Below, in pieces: positions 36,349 to 44,191 of a DNA stretch of 64,000 nt. Source of the DNA: Sunxiuqinia elliptica (GTDB lineage Bacteria; Bacteroidota; Bacteroidia; Bacteroidales; Prolixibacteraceae); contig NZ_FONW01000002.1 of the NCBI RefSeq assembly GCF_900113005.1, forward strand, positions 62,001 through 126,000. The letters are read 5' to 3'. A program made the translations under genes and the position numbers. Every line of letters begins with the position of its first letter. Position 1 is the first letter of the stretch. The notes under the pieces are model-generated. The model ran no database searches and was not told the origin of the DNA. It saw only the letters and a program-made list of their open reading frames with translations.

Positions 36349-37704
36349 ATGAGCAAGATTCTGATAATTGACGACGATACATTTATTTGCGAGATTCTGA
36401 AAAAACAACTTGACAGCAGTGGTTATCAGGTTGATACTGCTTTCTCGGGGAAAAGCGGAATGGAGGCAATAAAGGGAAGTAGATTTGACTTGGTGCTTTG
36501 CGATTTTAGGCTTCCGGATACGGATGGACTGGAAGTGCTTCAGAAGATTAAGGCTTTGTCGCCGGCAACGGTTGTGATTATCATTACGGCTTATGCCGAT
36601 GTTCGTCAAGCTGTGAAATTGATGAAGATGGGAGCAGAGGATTACATTACGAAACCTTTGCAGCAAGAAGAAATTTTGACTTTAATACGCAAAAAGCTGG
36701 GAGCTGAAAGCCAAAAGCAAGTGAAGACCAAAGCGCATATCTATACTGATGGAGATTTCATTATGGGGAAGAGTGAAAACATGCGCTCGGTGATTAATTT
36801 ATCCCGAAGGGTAGCGCCAACGAATATGTCAGTGCTTATTCAAGGTGAAACCGGAACAGGAAAAGAATACGTTGCCCGGTTTATTCATCAGCACAGCAAG
36901 CGGAATGATAAACCTTTTGTTGCTTTGGATTGTGGAGCTATTCCCAAAGATCTGGCCAATAGTGAGTTGTTTGGTCATATAAAAGGTTCGTTTACTGGTG
37001 CTGTGCGCGATAAAGATGGCGTATTTCAGCAAGCTAATGGTGGGACCCTGTTCCTGGATGAAATTGGCAACTTAACCTACGATATTCAGGTTCGTTTACT
37101 GCGTGTGTTGCAAGAGCGGACAGTTTCCCGGGTGGGAGAAAATAAATCTCAAAAAGTAGATGTTCGGATCATCACAGCAACCAATGATGACTTGAGGGAC
37201 GAAGTAAGTCGGAATAACTTTCGGGAGGATCTTTATCATCGGGTAAATGAGTTTAAAGTTAACTTACCACCTTTGCGAGAGCGAAAAGAAGATATCCTGT
37301 TTTTTGCACGCCATTTTCTCGAAGCTTCGAATGAGGAGCTTGGCCTGAATGTGGTTGGCTTTAGCCCGGAGGTAGAAGCAATTTTGCAACATTATGCCTG
37401 GCATGGAAATCTGCGGGAACTAAAAAATGTAGTTAAACGGGCTGCCTTGCTGACAACAGGGACGGAGGTTGAGCGAGAATGTTTGCCTCATGATATTGTT
37501 CATCCACCAGAAGCGGAGGTTACCAGTGGAACCGTTGAAATTGGGGAGTCGAAGTTAAAGGATGCTTCTTCTGAATTTGAGAAACAATTAATAATCAGAA
37601 CGATTGAGGAGGCGGGCTTTAATAAGTCGAAAGCTGCACGCCTGCTGAAGATCGATCGAAAAACCTTATATAACAAAATCAAGCAATACGGAATTGAAAT
37701 TTAA
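36349..37704 (+). CDS. Sigma54-dependent response regulator, NtrC family
   Basis: 451 aa. Receiver domain with D52 (LVLCDFRLPD) and K102, AAA+ domain with Walker A GETGTGKE (166-173), sigma54-contact loop GSFTGA (213-218, variant of GAFTGA) and Walker B LFLDEIG, then a Fis-type HTH (EEAGFNKSKAARLLKIDRKT). Activates RpoN promoters when phosphorylated. Output partner of the hybrid kinase upstream. No convincing -24/-12 element was found in the window. Confidence 0.94.
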   Translation: MSKILIIDDDTFICEILKKQLDSSGYQVDTAFSGKSGMEAIKGSRFDLVLCDFRLPDTDGLEVLQKIKALSPATVVIIITAYADVRQAVKLMKMGAEDYITKPLQQEEILTLIRKKLGAESQKQVKTKAHIYTDGDFIMGKSENMRSVINLSRRVAPTNMSVLIQGETGTGKEYVARFIHQHSKRNDKPFVALDCGAIPKDLANSELFGHIKGSFTGAVRDKDGVFQQANGGTLFLDEIGNLTYDIQVRLLRVLQERTVSRVGENKSQKVDVRIITATNDDLRDEVSRNNFREDLYHRVNEFKVNLPPLRERKEDILFFARHFLEASNEELGLNVVGFSPEVEAILQHYAWHGNLRELKNVVKRAALLTTGTEVERECLPHDIVHPPEAEVTSGTVEIGESKLKDASSEFEKQLIIRTIEEAGFNKSKAARLLKIDRKTLYNKIKQYGIEI

Positions 37705-37766
37705 GCCAAGCGGATAGCTGTTTGGAATAGAAATTGGGCACTTGCATTTCGTGAGGAGGACTAAAA

Positions 37767-38198
37767 ATGCAACAAGCAAACTTATTGAAAAAAATAGCGA
37801 TTGTTGATAATGCCCTTGGGTTCTTCAAAATTGATGAGGGAAAGCTGGGGAAAGAAACGCTAAAAGAACAAGTTCAATGCTTTAAAAAAGCAGCTGATTT
37901 ATTGCAGTACTTGAAACAATTGAAAAAAGATCGAATGTTGACAGAATTTCCAGATTATGTCTTGATTGATATTCATTTGCCGGATATGGAAGCGGATGTC
38001 TTTTTGGATGATTTGGATCAGCTGATAGGGGCTAGCGATGCGTCTGAAGTGTTTATTCTGTCAAGTTCAGCTAGCAAGAAAAATCGGGATTTGGCTATGC
38101 AGTATCCTTTTGTAAGTGCATACCTGGAAAAGCCTGTTTCGGCTGATTTGCTTGAAGTGTTGATTGGAGTGAAAAGTGTAGATAATCCCCCGCACTAG
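37767..38198 (+). CDS. Stand-alone receiver-like protein
   Basis: 143 aa, CheY-like fold. The phospho-acceptor D68 (LIDIHLPD), S/T-rich strand (ILSSSAS) and K122 (LEKP) are present, but the usual acidic pair is IVDN, so only one acid (D14) remains. An insertion of about 10 residues follows strand 1. Preceded by GAGGAGG. Likely a side receiver of the kinase-NtrC relay; reduced metal binding is possible. Confidence 0.75.
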   Translation: MQQANLLKKIAIVDNALGFFKIDEGKLGKETLKEQVQCFKKAADLLQYLKQLKKDRMLTEFPDYVLIDIHLPDMEADVFLDDLDQLIGASDASEVFILSSSASKKNRDLAMQYPFVSAYLEKPVSADLLEVLIGVKSVDNPPH

Positions 38199-38375
38199 TT
38201 TGTGGATTTTTTTTCACAACTGTATCGTAGCAAGAGGTGTTCTTTTAAAGAAGGTCACTTTTTTGAAGAGGAGACAATATTTTTCTTCAATTAATGTTTT
38301 GTAGGGAAGATTAATTTGCAATTTGATGAGTGAAGGGTAAGTCCTGGTAGGACGATTGGTGTAGTGTATAATTTA

Positions 38376-38915
38376 ATGAATTCAATTATGTTGTTTAGGT
38401 TTTCTCAAGGACAATCATTCGGGTATTTACGTGGAGTTGTGATGATCTTGCTTGGTTTAGCTTTGCTTTTTTCACCCGAGTTTACTTTGGTGTCAATTGC
38501 TCGTTTGGTCGCTACTTTATTTATTGTGAAAGGAGCATTAGCGGGAATTTCGTTATTACTTTCCAGAGGCGAGCAAAGAAATCCAGGATTATTACTAGAG
38601 TGTATAATTGACCTTGGAATAGGCTTACTTGTGTTATACAACCCCGGAGGAACAGTGTCGTTCTTTGTCGTTATTTTGGCCATTTGGGCGCTACTTGGTG
38701 GTTTGTTAATGGCCTTTTCTTTTAATACCCTTCGCCGGGTGGGGGTAACCAACTGGGGACTGTTTATGAGTAGCATTATTGCTTTATCTTTTGGCTTGGT
38801 ATTGTTGTTTGAGCCACTTCAGGGAGGAGTCGCTTTAGCAACGATTATCGGAGCCTTCTCCTTAGTTTACGGAATTGCCAATATTATTTCAGTGGCTTCC
38901 GGGCGAACCATGTAG
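38376..38915 (+). CDS. HdeD-family (DUF308) membrane protein
   Basis: 179 aa from ATG 38376 (an in-frame GTG at 38364 would add four residues). Six short transmembrane helices in three similar pairs, as in HdeD, an E. coli acid-stress membrane protein. The open gap before it carries a small hairpin, GTCCT-ggt-AGGAC, at 38341-38353. A strong terminator follows, so it is a separate unit from the genes downstream. Confidence 0.8.
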   Translation: MNSIMLFRFSQGQSFGYLRGVVMILLGLALLFSPEFTLVSIARLVATLFIVKGALAGISLLLSRGEQRNPGLLLECIIDLGIGLLVLYNPGGTVSFFVVILAIWALLGGLLMAFSFNTLRRVGVTNWGLFMSSIIALSFGLVLLFEPLQGGVALATIIGAFSLVYGIANIISVASGRTM

Positions 38916-38949
38916 GTATTTTCTATTTATTGAAAATAGTATAACTGAG

Positions 38950-38983
38950 AAGACAGTTACCGTATAGGTAACCGTCTTTTTTT
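38950..38983 (+). terminator. Rho-independent terminator after the HdeD-like gene
   Basis: AAGACaGTTACC / GGTAACcGTCTT with a 5-nt loop and a T7 run. The rest of the gap to 39344 is AT-rich and holds a 7-3-7 palindrome, TTCTACA-acg-TGTAGAA, at 39122-39138. Confidence 0.9.
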
Positions 38984-39344
38984 GTTTGGGGTATCTGTTT
39001 TTATGAGCTTGAAATGCCTTTTCTTTCTGATAAATAAGTTTTCTTTTTTGCAGTTTCCAGTGTGCTTTATGCGGTCGTTAGATGTCCTGTAATCCCCATT
39101 ATTCCAGTGTTGTTAAGGTTTTTCTACAACGTGTAGAATATGCTCTACTTCTAATAAGCGATGGTTTAAAATGGATGAATGGCTAATTCATTGATAGCTA
39201 GTGTCTTTTGCTTTCGTGTTTTCCTCTGGTAGAGTTTGGAACAGTATTCTCAATATTACAAGTAAATGTTTTAGAAACAAGATGATAACTGACAAGAGTA
39301 GATATGTTCGGTTGGATCTGTTCAACATTTAAAAGAGTACAAAA

Positions 39345-39527
39345 ATGAGAAGTTTGAAGAAACGCATTGAGAATATGAATCTTTACCTGAGTTCGAAATC
39401 CTATTCGGGCAAGGGAAAGAGTACGATTAAAGGAACTGACCGCCCGATGAGCTCGGGGAAAATGACCAATACCTTGGATGGAACCAAGAGTACGAGAACG
39501 TCTGACAAGCTCAGAACGTCGATTTAA
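39345..39527 (+). CDS. Small basic Ser/Thr/Lys-rich protein, unknown
   Basis: 60 aa, about a quarter Lys+Arg and a third Ser+Thr, no hydrophobic segment, predicted disordered (repeated T-K-S / S-S-K-S motifs). Not recognised. Start ATG has a normal spacing and it is 34 bp before the YtxH gene in the same direction, which argues it is translated as the lead gene of this stress-type cluster. Small Lys/Ser-rich proteins of this type could bind nucleic acid or polyphosphate, but nothing shows it. Confidence 0.5.
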   Translation: MRSLKKRIENMNLYLSSKSYSGKGKSTIKGTDRPMSSGKMTNTLDGTKSTRTSDKLRTSI

Positions 39528-39561
39528 AAGCAATTATTAACCAATTTAAAAAAGAAAAGTC

Positions 39562-39849
39562 ATGAGTAAAGCAACAAGAAATGCCCTGCTAGGGTTTGTC
39601 GCTGGTGCTGCAGCTGGCGCGCTAGCCGGAGTTTTATTGGCTCCTGAAAAAGGTGCTAAAACCAGAAAGAAAATTCAGAAAAAAGTAAAACGAGTTTCTG
39701 AAGATATGACCGATACCATCGGCGAAAAAGTCGATAATCTGAAAGATCAGTTGAATGAGGTGATTCATCAGGTGAAAGATAAAACCGATGAGGCTGAGGC
39801 CAAACTCAAGAAAGAGGCAAAAGCTGCAACAAATGCGACCGGTAAGTAA
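39562..39849 (+). CDS. YtxH domain-containing protein
   Basis: 95 aa. N-terminal glycine/alanine-rich membrane helix with GFVAGAAAGALAGVLLAPEKG, the YtxH signature, then KTRKKIQKK and an amphipathic coiled helix. YtxH proteins belong to general stress regulons in Bacillus and are common next to holin-X proteins in Bacteroidota. Confidence 0.88.
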   Translation: MSKATRNALLGFVAGAAAGALAGVLLAPEKGAKTRKKIQKKVKRVSEDMTDTIGEKVDNLKDQLNEVIHQVKDKTDEAEAKLKKEAKAATNATGK

Positions 39850-39879
39850 CGGAAAACTAATTTTTAACAGTCTGAATTT

Positions 39880-40248
39880 ATGAGCAAAAACCTTTCAGAT
39901 AATATCAACGAACTGGGAGATGTTACCAAAAAATATGTTCAAACGCGTATTGATTTGGTTAAACTGACTGTTCTCAGTAAAGCAACACAGGTAACTTCTT
40001 ATCTGATCAGTAATTTAATCCTTGCTTTAGGCGGGGCGTTGATCCTGTTTTTCGTATTGGCAGCTTTCGTTGTTTGGTACGGACAAACCTATGGCGATTA
40101 TCTGACGGGTTTGTTGCTTGCAATTGGCGTTTTGGTGGTGTTGTTTGTGCTGTTTGCGTTATTTCGAAATCAACTTATCAGCTCGATGGTATTGCGAAAA
40201 TACTCATCCATGCTCTTTGAGGAAGAGGAAGAAGAGGAGGAGTTATGA
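39880..40248 (+). CDS. Holin superfamily III-like (holin-X/PF07332) membrane protein
   Basis: 122 aa. Amphipathic N-terminal helix (KKYVQTRIDLVKLTVLSKATQ), two transmembrane helices (about 45-70 and 77-100) and an acidic tail of eight consecutive Glu/Leu residues. Despite the name, these are not lysis proteins; they occur in stress clusters with YtxH. ATGA overlap with the next gene shows translational coupling. Confidence 0.83.
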   Translation: MSKNLSDNINELGDVTKKYVQTRIDLVKLTVLSKATQVTSYLISNLILALGGALILFFVLAAFVVWYGQTYGDYLTGLLLAIGVLVVLFVLFALFRNQLISSMVLRKYSSMLFEEEEEEEEL

Positions 40249-40475
40249 AAAACATTCGAAATATGCGTGAGTTGCGTTTAAAAAGGCAGAGTTTAACGTA
40301 TAAGCTTCACCACTTGGAAGATCAGCTGAAAAGCCAGTCCGATAGAACGGTTCATGCCTTTACTGGTTATGTGAGAGATTTGGCATTTGAAACTGGGATG
40401 AAGATTGCTGTGGGCTTACTGCTACGTTATCGGAAAAAGGCGAAGTCCAAAAAAGAGAACGAAAAGGAAGACTAA
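40245..40475 (+). CDS. Small coiled-coil protein, unknown
   Basis: 76 aa, overlaps the holin-like gene by 4 bp. Basic N-terminal helix (MRELRLKRQSLTYKLHHLEDQLK) and a weakly hydrophobic central stretch (AFETGMKIAVGLLLRY), Lys/Glu-rich C-terminus. Not recognised by family. The tight coupling suggests that it works with the holin-like protein, perhaps as a cytosolic partner. Confidence 0.7.
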   Translation: MKNIRNMRELRLKRQSLTYKLHHLEDQLKSQSDRTVHAFTGYVRDLAFETGMKIAVGLLLRYRKKAKSKKENEKED

Positions 40476-40629
40476 CGCATGGTGCCCGGGGCATTTTGTC
40501 TTGGAATAAAGAATGAAATGTCTGGAGTAAAACTGAAGGCAAAAGGCCATGTAACTACTGTCCAGAAAGGATATTTACACGATTGATATGATAGCTCCAA
40601 AAGGAGAACAACGATAAAGCTTAGAAAAC

Positions 40630-41508
40630 ATGAAAACAAATTTATTGCTACTAGATACAAAAAAGAACATGGAGAACCTCATTTTTTCGGGGTTCAACCT
40701 GAGTAATCAACTGCATCGGAAATTGAAGATCGTTTATGTGATGGATTTCAATTGGATAGGAGGTAGCGGATTTGTTGACCCAACAGCCTCCAGTATTGAT
40801 GCAAATATTCGAGTGGCTGAGAAAGCTTTAAGAAAAGACTTTGAGGAGGCCGAGTCCGAAATGCGCCATGCTATTGGTAAGTACCTTGAGTCCAATCCGC
40901 AAAATATTCATTACGAAGTGAGTGTGGAGGAAGATAGTCGAATGACGATTGTGAATGACACGATTCAGGAAGATGGAGATGTGTTGTTGCTAATGAGTAA
41001 CTACAATAGCTATTCGGGTTTGACTACGGGGACGATTAATTATCCCAATATTATTGATAAAGTTAGCTGCCCGGTACTGATTTTGCCTGACGATGCCCCT
41101 TCTGTGAGTCTCAACAGTTTCTTGTATGCCACTGCTTTTCACCCTGAAGATTTTAAAGCCATGCGCCATTTAAAAGAGATTGCTTCTGGGGCTGAAAATC
41201 GCGAACTTACGGTGTTTCATAATCTTGAAACGACTGCTTTTGAAGATATCTTGAAATGGACCGGTTTTAAAACAATGACCAAGGAGAGTGTTGACGGAAT
41301 TCGACTGCGCTTTGCTCATACCCGTGAGAAAAATGTTCGCGAAGGGTTAAAAAAATACCTTGAAGATGAAGATCCAGATGTGGTGGTCATCCTCAAAGAA
41401 GAAAAAGGATTTTTTGAAGATCTTTTTTCATCTTCTGAAACTCACTATGTGGTGACTCATTTCAATAGACCAGTATTGATTTATCACGAGAAAAATCTGA
41501 AAAAATAA
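40630..41508 (+). CDS. Universal stress protein family (tandem Usp-like)
   Basis: 292 aa. Two Usp-like halves of about 145 residues: each begins with a beta strand and small loop, and strand 4 of the first half reads GDVLLLMSNY with DKVSCPVLILPD at its end; the second half is more degenerate. The ATP-binding G-2x-G-9x-G(S/T) motif is not clear, so it may be the non-nucleotide type. Located between the YtxH/holin group and dps, in keeping with stress. Confidence 0.8.
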   Translation: MKTNLLLLDTKKNMENLIFSGFNLSNQLHRKLKIVYVMDFNWIGGSGFVDPTASSIDANIRVAEKALRKDFEEAESEMRHAIGKYLESNPQNIHYEVSVEEDSRMTIVNDTIQEDGDVLLLMSNYNSYSGLTTGTINYPNIIDKVSCPVLILPDDAPSVSLNSFLYATAFHPEDFKAMRHLKEIASGAENRELTVFHNLETTAFEDILKWTGFKTMTKESVDGIRLRFAHTREKNVREGLKKYLEDEDPDVVVILKEEKGFFEDLFSSSETHYVVTHFNRPVLIYHEKNLKK

Positions 41509-41553
41509 CATTGTAAAACCAAATAAAAGCTAAAAATAAGAATAGAAAATACC

Positions 41554-42045
41554 ATGGAAACTAAAGAGAAAACATTTGTACGCCTAGGATTTAATCAAAA
41601 AGACACTTCAGAGTTAATTGAGCAGATCAATCTGTTGATCTCCAGTTATCATGTTCACTATCAAAAACTCAGAAATTTTCATTGGAATGTAACGGGGAAA
41701 GACTTTTTTGATTTGCACGAAAAGTTTGAGGAATTGTACGATTTTGCAAAAGTAAATATCGATGATTTGGCTGAACGAGTTCGCGTTTTCGGGGCAATTC
41801 CAACGGCAACCTTACAAGCCTATCTGGATGCATCGAAAATTGCAGAGCCCGAAGGTGTCCCATCACCAGACGATATGGTGGATCAGGTCTTAAGCGATTT
41901 TGAGATTTTGCTCTCGCAAATGATCAATGTGCTTGAAACGGCCAATGATTTGGGCGATGTCTCGACAATTGATTTGGTGAATTCGATGGTTAAACAAACT
42001 GAAAAATATTATTGGATGTTTACTTCGTGGCTGGAAGAGAAATAG
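41554..42045 (+). CDS. dps: Dps-family ferritin-like DNA-protection protein
   Basis: 163 aa. Signature RNFHWNVTGKDFFDLHEKFEELYDFAKVNIDDLAERV holds the inter-subunit ferroxidase residues (His in NFHW, Asp/Glu in LHEKFEELYD). Dodecamers oxidise Fe2+ with H2O2 and protect DNA. 45 bp after the Usp gene; a strong terminator follows. Confidence 0.93.
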   Translation: METKEKTFVRLGFNQKDTSELIEQINLLISSYHVHYQKLRNFHWNVTGKDFFDLHEKFEELYDFAKVNIDDLAERVRVFGAIPTATLQAYLDASKIAEPEGVPSPDDMVDQVLSDFEILLSQMINVLETANDLGDVSTIDLVNSMVKQTEKYYWMFTSWLEEK

Positions 42046-42076
42046 CTTAAAATCCTAGCAGGATTTATTTGATGAT

Positions 42077-42105
42077 GGTCGGTAGTTTTCTGCCGACCTT
42101 TTTTT
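42077..42105 (+). terminator. Rho-independent terminator after dps
   Basis: GGTCGG-t-AG / CT-g-CCGACC stem, TTTT loop, T7 run. A smaller hairpin AAATCC/GGATTT lies just upstream at about 42051-42067. Confidence 0.92.
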
Positions 42106-42276
42106 ATCCGATTTAATTTATTTCAGCAGAAATAAGCTGCGATGACATCGCTTTTTTTGGGAACAATGATTCAATATGATTATTTTTACGAGCTTGATCA
42201 ATTAAACCCAAGTTTTCAACTGTTCGCTGTTAATTATTGACAAAATAGTGAAACTTTAAGGGTCTTTTGTTTTCTT

Positions 42277-42284
42277 TATATTTG
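42277..42284 (+). promoter_or_regulatory. -7 promoter box of the parE gene
   Basis: TATATTTG, exact TAnnTTTG, with TTTA 18 bp upstream as a -33 candidate. Leader of roughly 12 nt to ATG 42303. Confidence 0.65.
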
Positions 42285-42302
42285 TGACAAATTGCAATAA
42301 GT

Positions 42303-44138
42303 ATGACTCCTAATTACGATGAAGGTTCGATTAGAACACTTGATTGGCAGGAACATATCCGGAAGCGTCCCGGAATGTATATCGGAAAGCTCGGAGATGG
42401 AACTGCCTCTGATGATGGAATTTATGTGCTCTTGAAAGAAGTCATGGACAACTCAGTTGATGAGTTCATGATGGGATTTGGAAAACGAATCGAGGTTCAG
42501 ATTTCCAATGAGTTAGTAAGTGTACGAGATTACGGCCGGGGGATTCCGTTGGGAAAGCTACTCGATGTCGCATCAAAAATGAATACAGGAGCCAAGTACG
42601 ATTCCAAGGTATTTAAGAAGTCAGTAGGATTGAATGGTGTTGGTATCAAGGCGGTTAATGCACTATCCTCTGAGTTTACGATAAGGGCTTTTCGAGAAGG
42701 ACAAGTGAAAGAGATCGTTTTCTCTTCCGGGAAAGTGATTGAGGAAAAAGAGCTGGCGGCTACGGATGAACCCAACGGTACTTCAGTTGCATTTGTGCCT
42801 GATCCGGAGATTTTCAAGAATTTTCGTTTCCGCAATGACTATGTGGAAAGCATGATGAAAAACTATTGTTTCCTGAATGCTGGTCTTGTCATTGTTTGCA
42901 ATGGTGAGCGCTTTCAGTCGAAAAATGGATTGAGGGACTTGCTGGAGGAAAACCTGGACGCTGATTCGCTTTACCCAATTATTCATTTGAAAGGGGAAGA
43001 TATTGAAGCAGCATTAACACATGGGAATCAATACGGAGAAGATTACTATTCTTTTGTCAATGGACAGCATACAACGCAGGGGGGGACTCACTTATTGGCT
43101 TTCCGCGAAGCAATTGTAAAAACAGTTCGCGAGTTTTATAAAAAAGATTTTGATCCCTCTGACATTCGGGCATCAATTATTGCCGCAATCAGCATTAAGG
43201 TTGAAGAGCCGGTGTTTGAATCGCAAACGAAAACGAAGTTGGGTTCAAAAGATATCGGGCCAGAAGGACCTAGCGTTAGGCATCATGTGCTGACCTTCGT
43301 GCAAAAAGAACTGGATAATTATTTGCACAAGAACCAGGACGTTGCAGAAGTTTTGCTTCGGCGTATCCAAGAATCGGAACGCGAGCGAAAAGCGATTTCC
43401 GGAATTAAGAAGCTGGCAAAGCAGCGGGCCAAAAAAGCCAGCTTGCATAACAAAAAGCTGCGCGATTGTCGTGTTCATTACAACAGCAACAAAGAGCGCA
43501 AAGAAGAAACCTCCATTTTCATCACCGAGGGAGATTCGGCAAGTGGGTCCATCACGAAATCACGCGACGTAAATACGCAAGCGGTGTTTAGTTTGAAAGG
43601 AAAACCGCTGAATACTTATGGTTTAACGAAGAAGGTGGTTTATGAAAACGAAGAATTTAACCTACTGCAGGCAGCGCTCAATATTGAAGAGAGCATGGAA
43701 GACCTGCGCTACAACAAAGTGATTATTGCAACCGATGCCGATGTTGACGGCATGCACATTCGTTTGCTTTTGATCACATTCTTTTTGCAGTTTTTCCCTG
43801 AATTAGTAAAAAAAGGGCATCTCTATATTTTGCAGACACCTTTGTTCCGGGTAAGGAATAAGAAGAAAACATTTTATTGTTATTCCGATGAAGAGCGATT
43901 AGCTGCGGTCAAAGCTGTTGGCGCAAAACCGGAGATTACCCGATTCAAAGGGTTGGGAGAAATCTCTCCCGATGAGTTTAAGAACTTTATTGGACCGGAT
44001 ATCCGCTTGGACCCGGTGCAGATGAAGAAACATGAATCGGTTTCACAGATGCTTGCATTTTACATGGGGAAAAATACTCCCGATCGGCAGGAGTTCATTA
44101 TCGATAATTTGTATGTCGAAAAAGATGAAGTAAACTGA
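42303..44138 (+). CDS. parE: DNA topoisomerase IV subunit B
   Basis: 611 aa. GHKL ATPase: [59 protein letters not shown] and [11 protein letters not shown]. Length and lack of the GyrB insert fit ParE. With ParC encoded 53 bp downstream it decatenates chromosomes. Confidence 0.93.
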   Translation: MTPNYDEGSIRTLDWQEHIRKRPGMYIGKLGDGTASDDGIYVLLKEVMDNSVDEFMMGFGKRIEVQISNELVSVRDYGRGIPLGKLLDVASKMNTGAKYDSKVFKKSVGLNGVGIKAVNALSSEFTIRAFREGQVKEIVFSSGKVIEEKELAATDEPNGTSVAFVPDPEIFKNFRFRNDYVESMMKNYCFLNAGLVIVCNGERFQSKNGLRDLLEENLDADSLYPIIHLKGEDIEAALTHGNQYGEDYYSFVNGQHTTQGGTHLLAFREAIVKTVREFYKKDFDPSDIRASIIAAISIKVEEPVFESQTKTKLGSKDIGPEGPSVRHHVLTFVQKELDNYLHKNQDVAEVLLRRIQESERERKAISGIKKLAKQRAKKASLHNKKLRDCRVHYNSNKERKEETSIFITEGDSASGSITKSRDVNTQAVFSLKGKPLNTYGLTKKVVYENEEFNLLQAALNIEESMEDLRYNKVIIATDADVDGMHIRLLLITFFLQFFPELVKKGHLYILQTPLFRVRNKKKTFYCYSDEERLAAVKAVGAKPEITRFKGLGEISPDEFKNFIGPDIRLDPVQMKKHESVSQMLAFYMGKNTPDRQEFIIDNLYVEKDEVN

Positions 44139-44191
44139 TCTCATTTCGAATGAGCTTTTTTTACTGAAGTTTTACTTTTAATCAGATTGTT

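Noticed and set aside
39880-40248. Phage holin indicating a prophage
   Set aside because: Holin-X-like proteins beside YtxH are chromosomal stress proteins; no other phage genes are near.
40481-40498. GC-rich hairpin TGCCC-g-GGGCA with short T run as a terminator
   Set aside because: Stem is 5 bp with a one-base loop, unlikely to form.
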